Notes: a model not told the origin generated them from the sequence alone. Positions 44,525 to 54,747 are shown, numbered from the stretch's first letter. The stretch: DNA of 64,000 nt from Rhodospirillaceae bacterium (GCA_009693785.1 SHWP01000001.1:86756-150755); one strand, 5' to 3'. A program made the numbers and translations.

Positions 44525-45510
44525 GGCTGAACAAGCCGGATGATGGGCAATGTTTGTGTGGCTGAAATCGTCAGGGGCTTGTCGCGCGTTGACTCGTATA
44601 ATTCGCCGTCCAAGGTATAAGCGCCATCGAAGTGAAGAGTGATTTTCCCGGACTTGCGCACGGTGCGCCCATTTCCGGCGGGCACTTTCTTGGTGAAGGC
44701 GTAAGGTAGCGACCGCAACAATGTGCCTACTCCGGAGCGAAGACTCATGTAGTTCATAGGGCCTGAGCCGATGCTCGGCTGTGGCGTAAATCCTAGAATC
44801 AATTCATCGAGGGTGGATGCGCTGACGACAAAAAAACGCCCGCTCTCGGAGTTTTCAACCCCATCCATGTCGGCGCGCAACGGGAGCGTATCGGTCTTCG
44901 TAAAAAGACCACGCCACAGCAAAACACCGACGGCAAGGCTATGGCTAATCACGTTCGGTAATTTGAGTGGATAGATATGTTTGCGGCAGAATAAAATTCC
45001 GTTCACCACATCGGCCGCGCCCAAGAACGCGCCGCGCAAAGGCGCCTCGCCGGTGCTGCGCTCAACCGTCAATATCGGCCGACGGTGAATGTGTTGAGCG
45101 ATCGATCCACCGCGCCAGGCCGCTAACAGGCGCGCAATGGCGTCTCGTTTGTCGCCGTTCAAGCTCCAAGCCGCAGCAGTCATATTGGTTTTGCCCGCAG
45201 GCAAAAGCGCTAACGCTGGAAGTGTCGCGAAGGGGCCATCATTCAGTAATGCCGAGAAAACCACATCGGTGGTGCCGTCCCCGCCGTTGACCACGATGAC
45301 CTCGGCGTTGATCGCAGCCGCCTGGGCGACGGCCTTGCGGATTCCCTCCGGCCCATGGCCATGAAAATGATGAATCCCGGGACCGACCAAGTAAGGCTCG
45401 ATCCAGCCCTGCTCGCGCACATTATGGGTGCTGGCCCCATTGGAGATCACCGCCAGCCTTTGCAGGGGGGCGGTGTTTTGGGTCGGGGATGGAGCAGACA
45501 GGGCGGTCAT
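44521..45510 (-). CDS. Diacylglycerol/ceramide-type lipid kinase (DAGK family)
   Basis: A 329-residue lipid kinase of the DAGK/YegS/ceramide kinase family. The nucleotide-binding Gly-rich motif is VNGGDGTTDVVFSALL near residues 76-91, followed by LALLPAGKTNMTAAAW. The C-terminal beta-rich half ends DGELYESTRDKPLTI. It phosphorylates a lipid alcohol, diacylglycerol or, by analogy with CpgB of Caulobacter, ceramide. First of a two-gene unit with the nucleotidyltransferase-like gene, and divergent from lptF across 234 bases. That gap has no gene I recognise. Confidence 0.78.
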   Translation of the reverse strand: MTALSAPSPTQNTAPLQRLAVISNGASTHNVREQGWIEPYLVGPGIHHFHGHGPEGIRKAVAQAAAINAEVIVVNGGDGTTDVVFSALLNDGPFATLPALALLPAGKTNMTAAAWSLNGDKRDAIARLLAAWRGGSIAQHIHRRPILTVERSTGEAPLRGAFLGAADVVNGILFCRKHIYPLKLPNVISHSLAVGVLLWRGLFTKTDTLPLRADMDGVENSESGRFFVVSASTLDELILGFTPQPSIGSGPMNYMSLRSGVGTLLRSLPYAFTKKVPAGNGRTVRKSGKITLHFDGAYTLDGELYESTRDKPLTISATQTLPIIRLVQP

Positions 45511-45744
45511 GGGCCCGAAAAACCCTAGAATCTCAATGCATTCCAGCTAAATAATGTTGCAAGGCCCGTGAACTCCATCCCCTGATCGTGACCATTCTTG
45601 GGGGCCGTAACCATTGCAACGCCCTGAAAAGGCTGCAATTTAGAGGCCTTAATCGGTCTAACTCCTAGGGTAGGACGACCGCCGATTGGATAAGCAGGCC
45701 TTGGAAGCGATTCCCAAGACCTACGTTCAAGGGCGGCTGGGGAT

Positions 45745-46986
45745 ATGAAAGCCATCGATAGTTACCTCCTGCGCCAGATCGTTCCGACGATTTTGGTCAC
45801 GATTTTTATCGCCGCCATCGTTTTGATGATGGAACGGCTGATGCGCCTATTGGACATCGCCGTGGGTAATGGCGTCTCGACGCTGGTTGTCTTTCAAATG
45901 CTGTTCAATTTGATCCCGCATTATATCGGTCTTGCCTTGCCGATGGCATTATTCCTTGGCGTGTTGCTGGCGTTTCGCACGCTATCGATGCAATCGGAAT
46001 TGGATGCCATCCAGTCAACTGGCATTGGGCTGATGCGGTTTGTCCGTGCGGCGATCGGTTTGGCCGTGCTGATGGCGCTCTTGAATTTTGTGCTGTCAGG
46101 CTACATCCAGCCGTTTGCCCGCTATGCCTATCGCACCATCTTGTTCAACATCACTTCAGGAGTGATCGAGCAAGGCATCGGCGAAGGCATCTTCATGAAT
46201 TTGCCCAATGGCTACACCCTTCGCGTCGAGCACTCTTCGGCGGCCGGGCGCGAACTCTCGGGTGTTTTTGCCCATAAACAAAACGAGGATGGCTCGATCA
46301 TCACCCTCACAGCTAAAAAAGGCGAGCTCGTCAGCGGCGTAAGTGATGGCGTCGTGACCTTGCGGCTGATCTCGGGGCAGCGCGCCGAGTGGAACCCCAA
46401 AACAGGAGAAAGCGCCACGCTCAAGTTTGAAGTGTTCGACTGGCCACTGGATTTGGCCGAGCTGGTGCAGTTTCGTGGCCGCGGCGGTGACGAACTAGAG
46501 CTGACCATCGGCGAGCTGTGGGATACCGCCTTGGCAAACCGTGCATCAGGGCGCAGCGGTATTGTTGGTTCCACCGATGAAAGCTTATCGCCTGCCATGC
46601 GCTTGCCACCAGCGGTGGTGGAAGCCTCATTGCATGGGCGGCTGGTGTTTACGCTGTCAATGTTGATCTTGCCAATCCTGGCCGCCCCCATGGGCATCAT
46701 CACGCGGCGATCCAGCCAGTCCTTTGGCTTGGTGTTTGGTCTGCTGTTGCTCGTGAGTTACCACAAGGTGCTTCAATTCAGCGAAGCTTATGCAGGCAAC
46801 ACTGGCGCGCCTGCAGCCCAGCTGTTGTGGGGAATCTTCATAGGCTTCACGCTGTTGACGGCGCTGCTCTTCCGATCGACTGATACGGCAGCGGGCGCAA
46901 CGCCGCTGCAAAAATTCGAGACCATGTGCTCTGATTTAATCTCGAGCGCGGTCAACCTGTTGCGGCCGCGCAAAGCGGCTGTATGA
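45745..46986 (+). CDS. lptF: LptF-family permease
   Basis: A 413-residue permease of the LptF/LptG family. Three N-terminal helices (YLLRQIVPTILVTIFIAAIVLMMERLMR, then IPHYIGLALPMALFLGVLLAF) are followed by a periplasmic jellyroll (about 130-290) and three C-terminal helices with PILAAPMGIITRRSSQSFGLVFG, whose coupling helix contacts LptB. It normally extracts LPS together with LptG and LptB. GGGGAT precedes the ATG. Unlike the common arrangement, lptD does not follow lptG and the flanking genes modify other lipids, so specialised cargo is possible. Confidence 0.88.
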   Translation: MKAIDSYLLRQIVPTILVTIFIAAIVLMMERLMRLLDIAVGNGVSTLVVFQMLFNLIPHYIGLALPMALFLGVLLAFRTLSMQSELDAIQSTGIGLMRFVRAAIGLAVLMALLNFVLSGYIQPFARYAYRTILFNITSGVIEQGIGEGIFMNLPNGYTLRVEHSSAAGRELSGVFAHKQNEDGSIITLTAKKGELVSGVSDGVVTLRLISGQRAEWNPKTGESATLKFEVFDWPLDLAELVQFRGRGGDELELTIGELWDTALANRASGRSGIVGSTDESLSPAMRLPPAVVEASLHGRLVFTLSMLILPILAAPMGIITRRSSQSFGLVFGLLLLVSYHKVLQFSEAYAGNTGAPAAQLLWGIFIGFTLLTALLFRSTDTAAGATPLQKFETMCSDLISSAVNLLRPRKAAV

Positions 46987-46994
46987 GATAGATC

Positions 46995-48065
46995 ATGATT
47001 TTGTCGCGATACCTTATGCGTGCGTTTCTGGCACGCTTCGTTGGCCTTCTTCTAGGCTTGGTCTTGTTTCTGCAAACCCTCGATTTGCTGGCCAATGCCA
47101 ACGAGGTGCTGGCTGGTGGTGGCGAGCCGCTTCAGTCATTGCTGCGTTACCTCGCATTGCGCTCGCCTTCGTTGATCGAAACAGTGGCGCCTCTAGCTGG
47201 CCTGCTGGGCGCGCTAACGGCCTTGGTCACCTTGGCCAAGAACAGCGAGGTGCTGGCCATGCGGGCGGCAGGACGGTCGGTGTTTAGCCTCGTGGGCGGG
47301 CTAGTGGCGGTGGGCATGGCACTTTCAATTCTGTTGTTCTTGTTTTCGGAGATTGTCGTGGTTCGCGCCAACGGCATGCTCGAAGATTGGCGCGACGCAG
47401 GTTTTAGACCCGATGGCCAAATCGCTGATGGCGAGAACAGCTGGCTTATGGAAGGCGATACGATTGTTCGTGTTGGTCATGTCATGCGTGGCGGCACCGA
47501 GTTGGTGAATGTCCGCCTGCTCAAGCAAGGCCCCGATGCAGATATCGTCGATATCATCGACATTAGCCGTGCGGTTTGGGTGAGCGATCATTGGGACCTG
47601 ACGGGCGCACACCACGCCCGCGCCGATGCGTCCCGTCAGGGTGAAGCGCAGTGGACAACCAGTCTGCGCCCGGAACACTTCATGCGCTTTGCCAACCGCC
47701 CCAATGAGCTTTCATTGAACGCCCTGCAGGAATATGTGGGCAACGTCGCCATCGGCTCACACCCGCAATACTTCTACGATACCTGGCTGCATCAAAAGAT
47801 TGCAGGACCCATTGTGCTCGCATTGATGCCGCTCTTGGCGGCCATCGCGGCCTTTGCGCACCACCGCCAAGGCAGCGCCGTGCTGACCATTGTTTGGGGC
47901 ATCACGCTGGGGTTTTTGTTCATTGTCATCGACAATATGATCCTGGCCATGGGCCAATTTGGCTCGCTGCCACCATTCCTTGCCGCGTGGTTACCGCTGT
48001 TGTTGTTCGCAGTCTTGGGCACGTGGATCGTATTCAGCTTCGAGCACACTGGCGCTCGGACTTAA
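46995..48065 (+). CDS. lptG: LptG-family permease
   Basis: A 356-residue partner permease of LptF, six transmembrane helices with a periplasmic jellyroll (about 115-255) between the third and fourth. The N-terminal MILSRYLMRAFLARFVGLLLG and the C-terminal TIVWGITLGFLFIVIDNMILAMG are family-like. It starts 8 bases after lptF. The next gene (lipid hydroxylase) follows after 137 bases on the same strand. No lptD, surA or pdxA is nearby, which is where lptFG usually sits in alphaproteobacteria. Confidence 0.87.
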   Translation: MILSRYLMRAFLARFVGLLLGLVLFLQTLDLLANANEVLAGGGEPLQSLLRYLALRSPSLIETVAPLAGLLGALTALVTLAKNSEVLAMRAAGRSVFSLVGGLVAVGMALSILLFLFSEIVVVRANGMLEDWRDAGFRPDGQIADGENSWLMEGDTIVRVGHVMRGGTELVNVRLLKQGPDADIVDIIDISRAVWVSDHWDLTGAHHARADASRQGEAQWTTSLRPEHFMRFANRPNELSLNALQEYVGNVAIGSHPQYFYDTWLHQKIAGPIVLALMPLLAAIAAFAHHRQGSAVLTIVWGITLGFLFIVIDNMILAMGQFGSLPPFLAAWLPLLLFAVLGTWIVFSFEHTGART

Positions 48066-48202
48066 CCTCCAGCCCTGTAACACTATGACGTGATTGTGAT
48101 TCCTGCGCGGCGGAAAGGCTTGCCTTGAATCGTGGTTCGGCTGAAAAGGCCGCATATATATCGTATACTCACCCATCAGCTTGAAACGTAAGGGCGTGCA
48201 GC

Positions 48203-49012
48203 GTGACCGTCGGTGGTATGAGGATTGGGTTTTGGAGTGACAAGGAATATTTCCTTGATCGCATGAACCTGCGCGAACTGACGGCAGCTTATTTTCAATA
48301 CTATGCCATTGCCGCCTACATCGCTGTCAGTCTTGTCACTGGCGGCATCGTATTGTGGGGTTTGGCGACAGCTGCAGCGCCTCTGTGGGGCGTTATGGCG
48401 TCGATCATCGCGACCATCGTGATTTATCCCGCTGTTTGGTATGTGCTGCATCGCTATGTGTTGCACAGCAAATATATGTGGAAGCATCCGCTGACGGCTG
48501 GAGTGTGGAAGCGCATTCACTATGACCACCATTGCGATCCCAACAACCTGAAGGTTTTATTCGGCGCTTTGTACACCACGCTGCCAACCGTGGCCGTGGC
48601 CACCATGCCCGTCGGCTTTGCGCTGGGCGGCGAGTACGGCGCCTTGGCCGCGCTCTGCACGGGTGCTGTCACCACGTGCTTCTATGAATTTTTTCATTGC
48701 ATCGAGCACTTGGGTTACGCGCCTAGCTGGGGTTGGGTGCGCGAGATGAAAAAAACCCACATGGCGCACCATTTCCACAACGAGAATGGCAACTACGGCA
48801 TCACAAATTTTTTGTGGGATAAGGTGCTGGGCACGTTTTACGAAGGGGCCAAGGATAAGCCCAAATCGATGACCGTGTTCAACCTTGGCTATGACGAAGA
48901 AGTTGCAAATCTTTACCCGTATGTCTCGCGCCTGACGCCCAACTGGCCTTACAACACCAATCCTGTGCACCGTAAACGCGAGGCCGCGGCGCTCAAGTCC
49001 GCTGCCGAGTAA
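48203..49012 (+). CDS. Di-iron fatty acid/sterol/sphingoid hydroxylase-family membrane protein
   Basis: A 269-residue membrane protein of the fatty acid hydroxylase/sterol desaturase superfamily. The His boxes are HRYVLH (about residues 88-93), HYDHHCD (about 112-118), and HMAHHFHNENGNYG (about 190-203), with another His pair in FFHCIEH between. About four hydrophobic helices flank them. It inserts hydroxyl groups or double bonds in lipid chains in the inner membrane. The start is a GTG at 48203, an ATG 15 bases downstream is possible. A sphingoid base or fatty amide is a plausible substrate by context. Confidence 0.78.
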   Translation: MTVGGMRIGFWSDKEYFLDRMNLRELTAAYFQYYAIAAYIAVSLVTGGIVLWGLATAAAPLWGVMASIIATIVIYPAVWYVLHRYVLHSKYMWKHPLTAGVWKRIHYDHHCDPNNLKVLFGALYTTLPTVAVATMPVGFALGGEYGALAALCTGAVTTCFYEFFHCIEHLGYAPSWGWVREMKKTHMAHHFHNENGNYGITNFLWDKVLGTFYEGAKDKPKSMTVFNLGYDEEVANLYPYVSRLTPNWPYNTNPVHRKREAAALKSAAE

Positions 49013-49043
49013 TCGTCACATTCATTTGTCATCAACCACCCCC

Positions 49044-50195
49044 ATGACGTCACCGCCCGTCGTTCGTAAGGTTGAGACCGGCGCGGATTGGGATGCCTTC
49101 TTCCAGGCCGCCCACGTCTGCCAGGACCACGACCCTTATTGGGTGGCGCCTTTGCGCATCATTCAGGCCGAGCAACTCAATCCCAAAAAGAATCCATGGT
49201 TTGATCACGGCGAAGCGGCCTTCTGGGTGGCGATCAAGGATGGCCAACCGGTTGGCCGTATCTCGGCGCAGATCGACCGCAGCCACTTAGATCTGCGTAA
49301 GGACGATACGGGCTTTTTTGGCTTTTTCGAAACTATCGACGACCAGGGCACCACCACTGCGCTGTTTGATGAAGCAATTCGGTGGCTCAAAACCAAAGGC
49401 ATGCAACGCGCGTTGGGACCGTTTAGCCTTAACATCAATGAAGAGTCCGGCCTTTTGGTCGACGGCTTTTCTTGTCCGCCGCGCATGATGATGGGCCATG
49501 CGCAGCCCTATTATCAAACACGCGTCGAAGGCGCCGGGTTTTCAAAGTCCGTCGACATGTTGGCCTATCTCACGCCGATGGACACAGCCTTGCCAACCAA
49601 ACAGTTGGCTTGGTTGCAACGTGCACTCGACCGCGACAAGCGGCTGACGTTGCGTCATTTCGACACCAAGCGCTTCGATCAAGACATCAACACCATCGTG
49701 CACATTTTTAACGCCGCCTGGACCGAGAATTGGGGCTTTGTGCCTCTCACCAAGCGCGAAGTACAGCATATGGCCAACGAAATGCGGCTGCTGATCGTGC
49801 CCGAACTCGTATGGTTCGCCGAGGTTTCGGGCCAGCCTGCCGCCATGTGCGTGGCGTTGCCGGACTTGAACGAGATCATCAAGGATCTAAACGGCACCCT
49901 ATGGCCATTCAATTGGGCCAAATTTGGTTGGCGGATGTTGACGCGCAAGTCCTATGTTTCGGGTACGCGCGTGCCTTTTATGGGTGTGATGCCCGAGTAT
50001 AAAAATAAAACCGTCGGTTCTGTACTGGCTTTGCTAACGGTGGGCGCGGTGCGCCGCGAATCACTACGGTTGGGCTTTCCCGTCTGCGAGATGAGCTGGG
50101 TGCTTGATTCCAACTCCCAAACCCGCCGCTCCATCGAGACCATCGGCGGCAAAGTCTATAAGACCTATCGCATGTACGAAAAGGCGATCGCCTAA
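49044..50195 (+). CDS. GNAT-fold acyltransferase-like protein, candidate bacterial ceramide synthase
   Basis: A 383-residue protein with GNAT-like sequence pattern: a first half with PVGRISAQIDRSHLDLRKDD, GFFGFFETIDDQ and ALFDEAIRWLKTKGMQRALGPF, and a second half repeat-like with GAVRRESLRLGFPVCEMSWVLDSN and TRRSIETIGGKVYKTYRMYEK. It is sometimes annotated as dATP pyrophosphohydrolase-like, which I consider misleading. In Caulobacter a GNAT-type enzyme, bCerS, acylates the sphingoid base, and this gene is adjacent to the hydroxylase and close to the lipid kinase. ATG 49044 is preferred over TTG 49026. Identity with bCerS is inference. Confidence 0.6.
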   Translation: MTSPPVVRKVETGADWDAFFQAAHVCQDHDPYWVAPLRIIQAEQLNPKKNPWFDHGEAAFWVAIKDGQPVGRISAQIDRSHLDLRKDDTGFFGFFETIDDQGTTTALFDEAIRWLKTKGMQRALGPFSLNINEESGLLVDGFSCPPRMMMGHAQPYYQTRVEGAGFSKSVDMLAYLTPMDTALPTKQLAWLQRALDRDKRLTLRHFDTKRFDQDINTIVHIFNAAWTENWGFVPLTKREVQHMANEMRLLIVPELVWFAEVSGQPAAMCVALPDLNEIIKDLNGTLWPFNWAKFGWRMLTRKSYVSGTRVPFMGVMPEYKNKTVGSVLALLTVGAVRRESLRLGFPVCEMSWVLDSNSQTRRSIETIGGKVYKTYRMYEKAIA

Positions 50196-50215
50196 ATTAC
50201 CTGCTGTGCCATGGC

Positions 50216-51483
50216 CTATCGTGCAGCGGCATGTTGCTCCGGCCGCTGGTGCCAATCCTTCAGCGCGCCGTACACAATCGTGCGCATCTCGGTATCGCGG
50301 TCGATGGTGTAGGGTAGGGTAGCGGTATAGAAAATTCCCGCGATTTGTTCGGCCGGGTCGATCCAAAAATGCGTTTGCCCCGCCCCCGACCAACCGTAGC
50401 TGCTCAATGATCCGCGCGACAGCACCTCATCGGCATTGGCCTCAATGCCGACACCCAAGCCAAAGCTTGGGCCACCAGCGGGCACCTGGTTCACATTGAT
50501 CATCTCGACGGTGGATTGCTTTAGCAATCGTTTGCCGTCCCACACTCCGCCATTCAACATCATCTGAGAATAGCGGATAAAATCGCGCGCGGTGGTCGAT
50601 AGGCCCCCGCCGCCCGAGGGAGGCGGTGGAGTGCGATTGGTAAATTGCGGCGCGCCGCTGCCCGTGCGGTTTTCTAGCTTGCCGTCTTTCAACACATAGA
50701 CAATCGCCACGCGGTCTTGTTTGGACTCTGGAATGCGGAACGTTATGTCGGTCATGCCCAGCGGATCGAAGATGCGCTTTTGTAAAAAAATGTCGAAGGG
50801 CTGACCCGACACTTTCTCAATGACTGCGGCCAGCACATCGTGCGCTACGCTGTACTCCCAGCGCTCGCCCGGCTGAAACAACAACGGCACGCTGGTCAAG
50901 TTGTCGATGAATTCTTCGCGCGTCGTGGTCGCGGCCATACCCACTTGTTTGTCGCGCAACATGCGGTGAACGGGTGAATCCCTAAACGAGGCATAGGTAA
51001 ACCCGGCGCGGTGGGCCAGTAAATCACGGATGGTAATGGGCCGCTTCAAGGGCTCGGTGATCATCTCTACGCCCGAACCCGACACATGCGCGCGCAGTTT
51101 GGCGAGTTGGGGTACCCAGCGCGCGGCTTCATCGTCCAACTTAAGTTTGCCATCATCCATCAAAATCAGTGTTGCCGTAGCCGTGAGGGCTTTGGTGGAC
51201 GAAAAGCCGGAAAATAGTGTCAGGCGTTATAGGCCGCTTTTTCTCGATATCCGCCCAGCCGACGGATTCCACCGCCACCACCTTGCCGTGGCGGGCCACC
51301 ACCATCAGCGCTCCGGGGGATCACGCCTTCATTCACACGCACCTGCATGGCCGTGCGTAATTGATTGCCGAGGTCGGGTGCGAAGCCCTGGCTTTCGGGG
51401 GTAGCACGCGGCAGGCCATAGTCCTCGGCCTGCGCAGTCACGGCGCTCAAAAAGACGACAAGAAGGGTGATCAAGGATTTCAT
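50216..51483 (-). pseudogene. Broken serine hydrolase (beta-lactamase/esterase class C type)
   Basis: A periplasmic serine hydrolase of the beta-lactamase/EstB type with a signal peptide (LITLLVVFLSAVTAQAE), split by two lesions. After EGVIP the frame shifts (one extra C in the minus-strand C run, G5 at 51315-51319 on the plus strand), giving a premature stop at 51220. Removing that base restores PGALMVVARHGKVVAVESVGW. A second lesion near 51200 (two bases lost) destroys the SxxK site that would read FRLFSSTK; the C-terminal part, from LMDDGKLKLDDEA to the end, is intact. With both corrected the gene has 423 codons. Confidence 0.8.
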
Positions 51484-51606
51484 GGCAATTTCCCCCACTA
51501 TTCAGGGCCTTAAGTCTGCCGCCCAATGGACGTGTAATCAACACTTCATCCCTTGGCAGGTTCGGGCCTGGCCCTTAGCCTAACCCAGTCTTTTAGGGAG
51601 AACCCA

Positions 51607-53073
51607 ATGCCCGCCACCCGCCGCCGCTTACTCACCACCTCCGCTGTTGCCGGACTTGGCAGCGTATTGCCTGGTTTGCTCAAGCCGCGTATGGCGCGCG
51701 CAGCTGAAAAAACAGACGTCATTATCATTGGTGCTGGGTTAGCGGGCCTCAAGGCTGCCATCGAATTGCAAGAGCAAGGCGCCAAGGTGCTGGTGCTTGA
51801 AGCCAACAGCCGGGTAGGCGGGCGTGCCTTCACGGCCGATCACCTCCCCGGCCGTCCTGAATTGGGCGCCAGCCAAATCGGGCCCGACTATGCCCGCGTG
51901 CTTGATATGTGTACCCGCATAAATGTGAAACTCGGCCCCGGCTCGAATATTAACGCGCCATTCGCATTTCATGTGGGGGGCCGGCTGATCAAGAAAGAGG
52001 AATGGAAAGCAGCGCCCGAAAATAAAACCGCTGGCGAGGAACGCGGAGTGCTTCCCGCAGCGCTGTTTTCATTTTATTTGCGCAAGCATATGCCGCTCAA
52101 AGCCGCCGAAGACTGGCTTGAACCAGCCGCCGCGCCATTCGATGTTGCCCCAGGCCCGTGGCTCAAAAGCAAGGGTATCTCCGACGAAGCCTTGCGCCTG
52201 ATGGATTACGGCATCTCACCCGATGTCTGGAATACCTCGTTGCTCACGCTGATGCAGGAAGAAGCGCGCGGCATGACAATTTTTGGCTCATCGAGCGATG
52301 CCAGCAAGGACCGCTTCGCTCAGTACGCCGAAACCTCGCAACATGTCGAGGGCGGCACCTCACGCTTGCCCGAGGCGATGGCCAAGCATCTGAACGGTGC
52401 GGTGCTGACAAATAAAATCGTGGCCGAGATCGCCATGACATCCAAGGATGTCACTGTACGCTGCCTTGATGGCACGTCCTACCAAGCCGACTTTGCCATC
52501 TCAGCGATACCGTTTCGTCCCCTCAATCGCATCGCTATTAACCCGCCGCTTGAAGGGATGCAGGCCGAAGCCGTGCGTCACATGCCCTATAACAACAATA
52601 CGCAGGTCCATTTCGTTTTGAAGGGCTCGCCCTATTGGGAGCAAGATGGCATGGATGCCAGTATTTGGTCCGATGGCCCCGTCACCAGTTTCCGCCAATC
52701 GATTGGCTACGATGGCAGCCGAACAAAGGCCATGGCATTTTGTGTCGGCAAGAAGGGCGATCGCATTGACCAAATGGCGCCCAAAGACCGCGCGGCATTT
52801 GTCGTGACCGAGCTGGAACGCATGCGCCCCTCAATGAAGGGCAAACTTGAGATCACCGGCGTGCACTCATGGCCGCAGTATATGTTCGTGGAGGGGTGCC
52901 GCCATTCTTATGGGCCGGGTCAAGTCACGCGCTGGGCCGCCGACATGATCAAGCCCCATGGCCGCATTCACTTTGCGGGCGAACACACCCGGCGTTTGGA
53001 TGTGGGCATGGAATCGGCGATGGAATCGGGCGAGCGCGCGGCCATCGAGATCATCACCCGGATGCAAGGATAA
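51607..53073 (+). CDS. Tat-exported FAD amine-oxidase-family protein (first)
   Basis: A 488-residue flavin oxidase. A twin-arginine signal peptide (ATRRRLLTTSAVAG) covers about residues 1-33, so the enzyme acts in the periplasm. The FAD motif is DVIIIGAGLAGLKAAIELQ followed by LVLEANSRVGGRA, and the amine-oxidase C-terminal FAD motif is HGRIHFAGEHTRRLDVGMESAMESG. AGGGAGAA precedes ATG 51607. It is paralogous to the flavin oxidase at 61.1-62.5 kb. Two family-5 binding proteins follow on the same strand; the substrate may be a peptide or amine. Confidence 0.85.
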   Translation: MPATRRRLLTTSAVAGLGSVLPGLLKPRMARAAEKTDVIIIGAGLAGLKAAIELQEQGAKVLVLEANSRVGGRAFTADHLPGRPELGASQIGPDYARVLDMCTRINVKLGPGSNINAPFAFHVGGRLIKKEEWKAAPENKTAGEERGVLPAALFSFYLRKHMPLKAAEDWLEPAAAPFDVAPGPWLKSKGISDEALRLMDYGISPDVWNTSLLTLMQEEARGMTIFGSSSDASKDRFAQYAETSQHVEGGTSRLPEAMAKHLNGAVLTNKIVAEIAMTSKDVTVRCLDGTSYQADFAISAIPFRPLNRIAINPPLEGMQAEAVRHMPYNNNTQVHFVLKGSPYWEQDGMDASIWSDGPVTSFRQSIGYDGSRTKAMAFCVGKKGDRIDQMAPKDRAAFVVTELERMRPSMKGKLEITGVHSWPQYMFVEGCRHSYGPGQVTRWAADMIKPHGRIHFAGEHTRRLDVGMESAMESGERAAIEIITRMQG

Positions 53074-53087
53074 ATCCGGAGACAACA

Positions 53088-54607
53088 GTGAAACCTTGCG
53101 GCCGCAGATATCTGGTTTTGGCGGTCGTAGCCGCGCTTGCCGCGCTACCCGCAGCTGCTGCCGACAAAGTGGTGCGTATCGCTGTCGGTGGTTGGACGCC
53201 CGGGCTTGGCAACCCTTACGCCTCCATGGTCTCGGGCACGAACCATCCCTACGTCGGCATGTTTGACGCGCTCACGTTCCTTGCGAGCGATGGTACCGTC
53301 GAGCCCGCGCTGGCGACTTCATGGCAAGCCGACAATTCGACGACCTGGACCTTCAAACTCCGGCCAGGGATCTCGTTCGTCAACGGCGAGCCGATGAATG
53401 CCGCGGCCGTCGTTGCCATGGTCGATTGGCTTAAGTCACAGGACGGGCAACGATTCTTTCTTGGCAGCGAGGCGCGCAATATCGAAACGGTGATTGCTGC
53501 CGATGACCTGACCGTCGTGTTCAAGACTAAATCCCCGATGTCATTTTTCCGCGCCGCGTCAGTCTGCTGGACATGATCCCACCAAAGTATTTCAAGGAGG
53601 TCGGCGCTGATACGTTTGCTCAGAAACCGATTGGCACCGGGCCGTTCGCACTGCGGACTTGGGGCAGGGATATCGCGCGTTCGATTTGGGACGCGAGCCC
53701 CAACTCGTGGCGGGCTGCAAAACATCTCAACCGTGTCGAATTTGTTATACTCCCCGAACCGGCCCGGAGAACTCAGGCGCTGATGCTTGGTGAGGTGGAT
53801 GTTGCCTACGGCATTGGTCTCATTGATGGCGAGGAACTTGCCGCCAGCGGCATGCACGTTGAGATCGGCAGGTTGCCGACGGTCGGCGGCCTCACGTTGC
53901 CGAACAACCGCGATGGCTCGCCGCTCAAGGACGTTCGCGTCAGGCAAGCGTTCAATTACGCCGTTGACCGCGAGACCATCGCTAAGTTGATATTGCGCGG
54001 GTCAGTCACGCCCTCTGCAAACGGCATTGAGCCTGGTGTGTTCGGCTATAACCCAGCCTTGAAGCCCTATCCCTATGATCCGGCCAAGGCTAAGGCGCTG
54101 TTGGCGGCTGCAGGGTACCCCAACGGAATTTCCTTGACCGCGAGGGTGCTTGCCACCGGCATCACCGATGGCGAAGCCATGTACCAGCGCATCGCACAAG
54201 ACTTGGCGGCTGTTGGAATCAAGGTCGAGTTCCGCAACGCGCTTGGCCCTGATTGGGTCGGCATGTGGACATCGGGCGATTGGAAGGGCGCTGACATCAT
54301 CTCGCATACGTGGGGTGGGTCGACCTATATGGACGCCCAGCGGCCGCTTGAGAACATCATGTGCAAGAAACAGGGCGCTTTTTTCTGCAACCCCGAGATC
54401 GACGCGATGATCGAGGAAAGTAGCAAGACGTTCGATCCCGTTGAGCGCGAAAAGAAGCTGCACGCCGTGCTCGCGAAGTTGTATGATCTGGCGCCAGCCT
54501 TATTCCTATTTCCGCAGACCGACGTCATAGCGTTTTCTCCAAACGTGACGAATATTGCCTTCAAGGGCAGATTTTTGGATTGGGCGGAGCTCGACATAAA
54601 GAATTAG
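53088..54607 (+). pseudogene. Family-5 (peptide/nickel-type) ABC binding protein, one frameshift
   Basis: An extracytoplasmic binding protein of the family-5 (OppA/DppA) type, start GTG 53088 with GGAG upstream and a signal peptide (about 1-25). The frame is open to TSPM, then lost; restoring one C in the C4 run at 53533-53536 gives SPDVIFPRRVSLLDMIPP, matching the paralogue's QPDVILPKRLSLLLVVPP. With that base the gene has 507 codons and the full two-lobe fold. Whether the indel is biological or a sequencing error cannot be told from one read of sequence. It lies 14 bases after the amine oxidase gene. No permease or ATPase genes accompany it. Confidence 0.8.
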
Positions 54608-54747
54608 ACGGAGAGTGTCATTGTTGGAGATATGCCTATAGTAAGGACGGCCTTGCACGGCCGAAACGCAAGAAAGCCGAAGACCTTGAGAAGATGGATG
54701 GTGAATTCATTCCAATCTGAAAGTACTTCGACTACGATATACGAACC

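Noticed and set aside
54608-54747. Lys-rich open segment (AEDLEKMDGEFIPI) ending at a TGA in the gap between the two binding-protein genes
   Set aside because: Only about 28 codons with no start in the same frame and no recognised family; possibly a gene remnant but not supportable.
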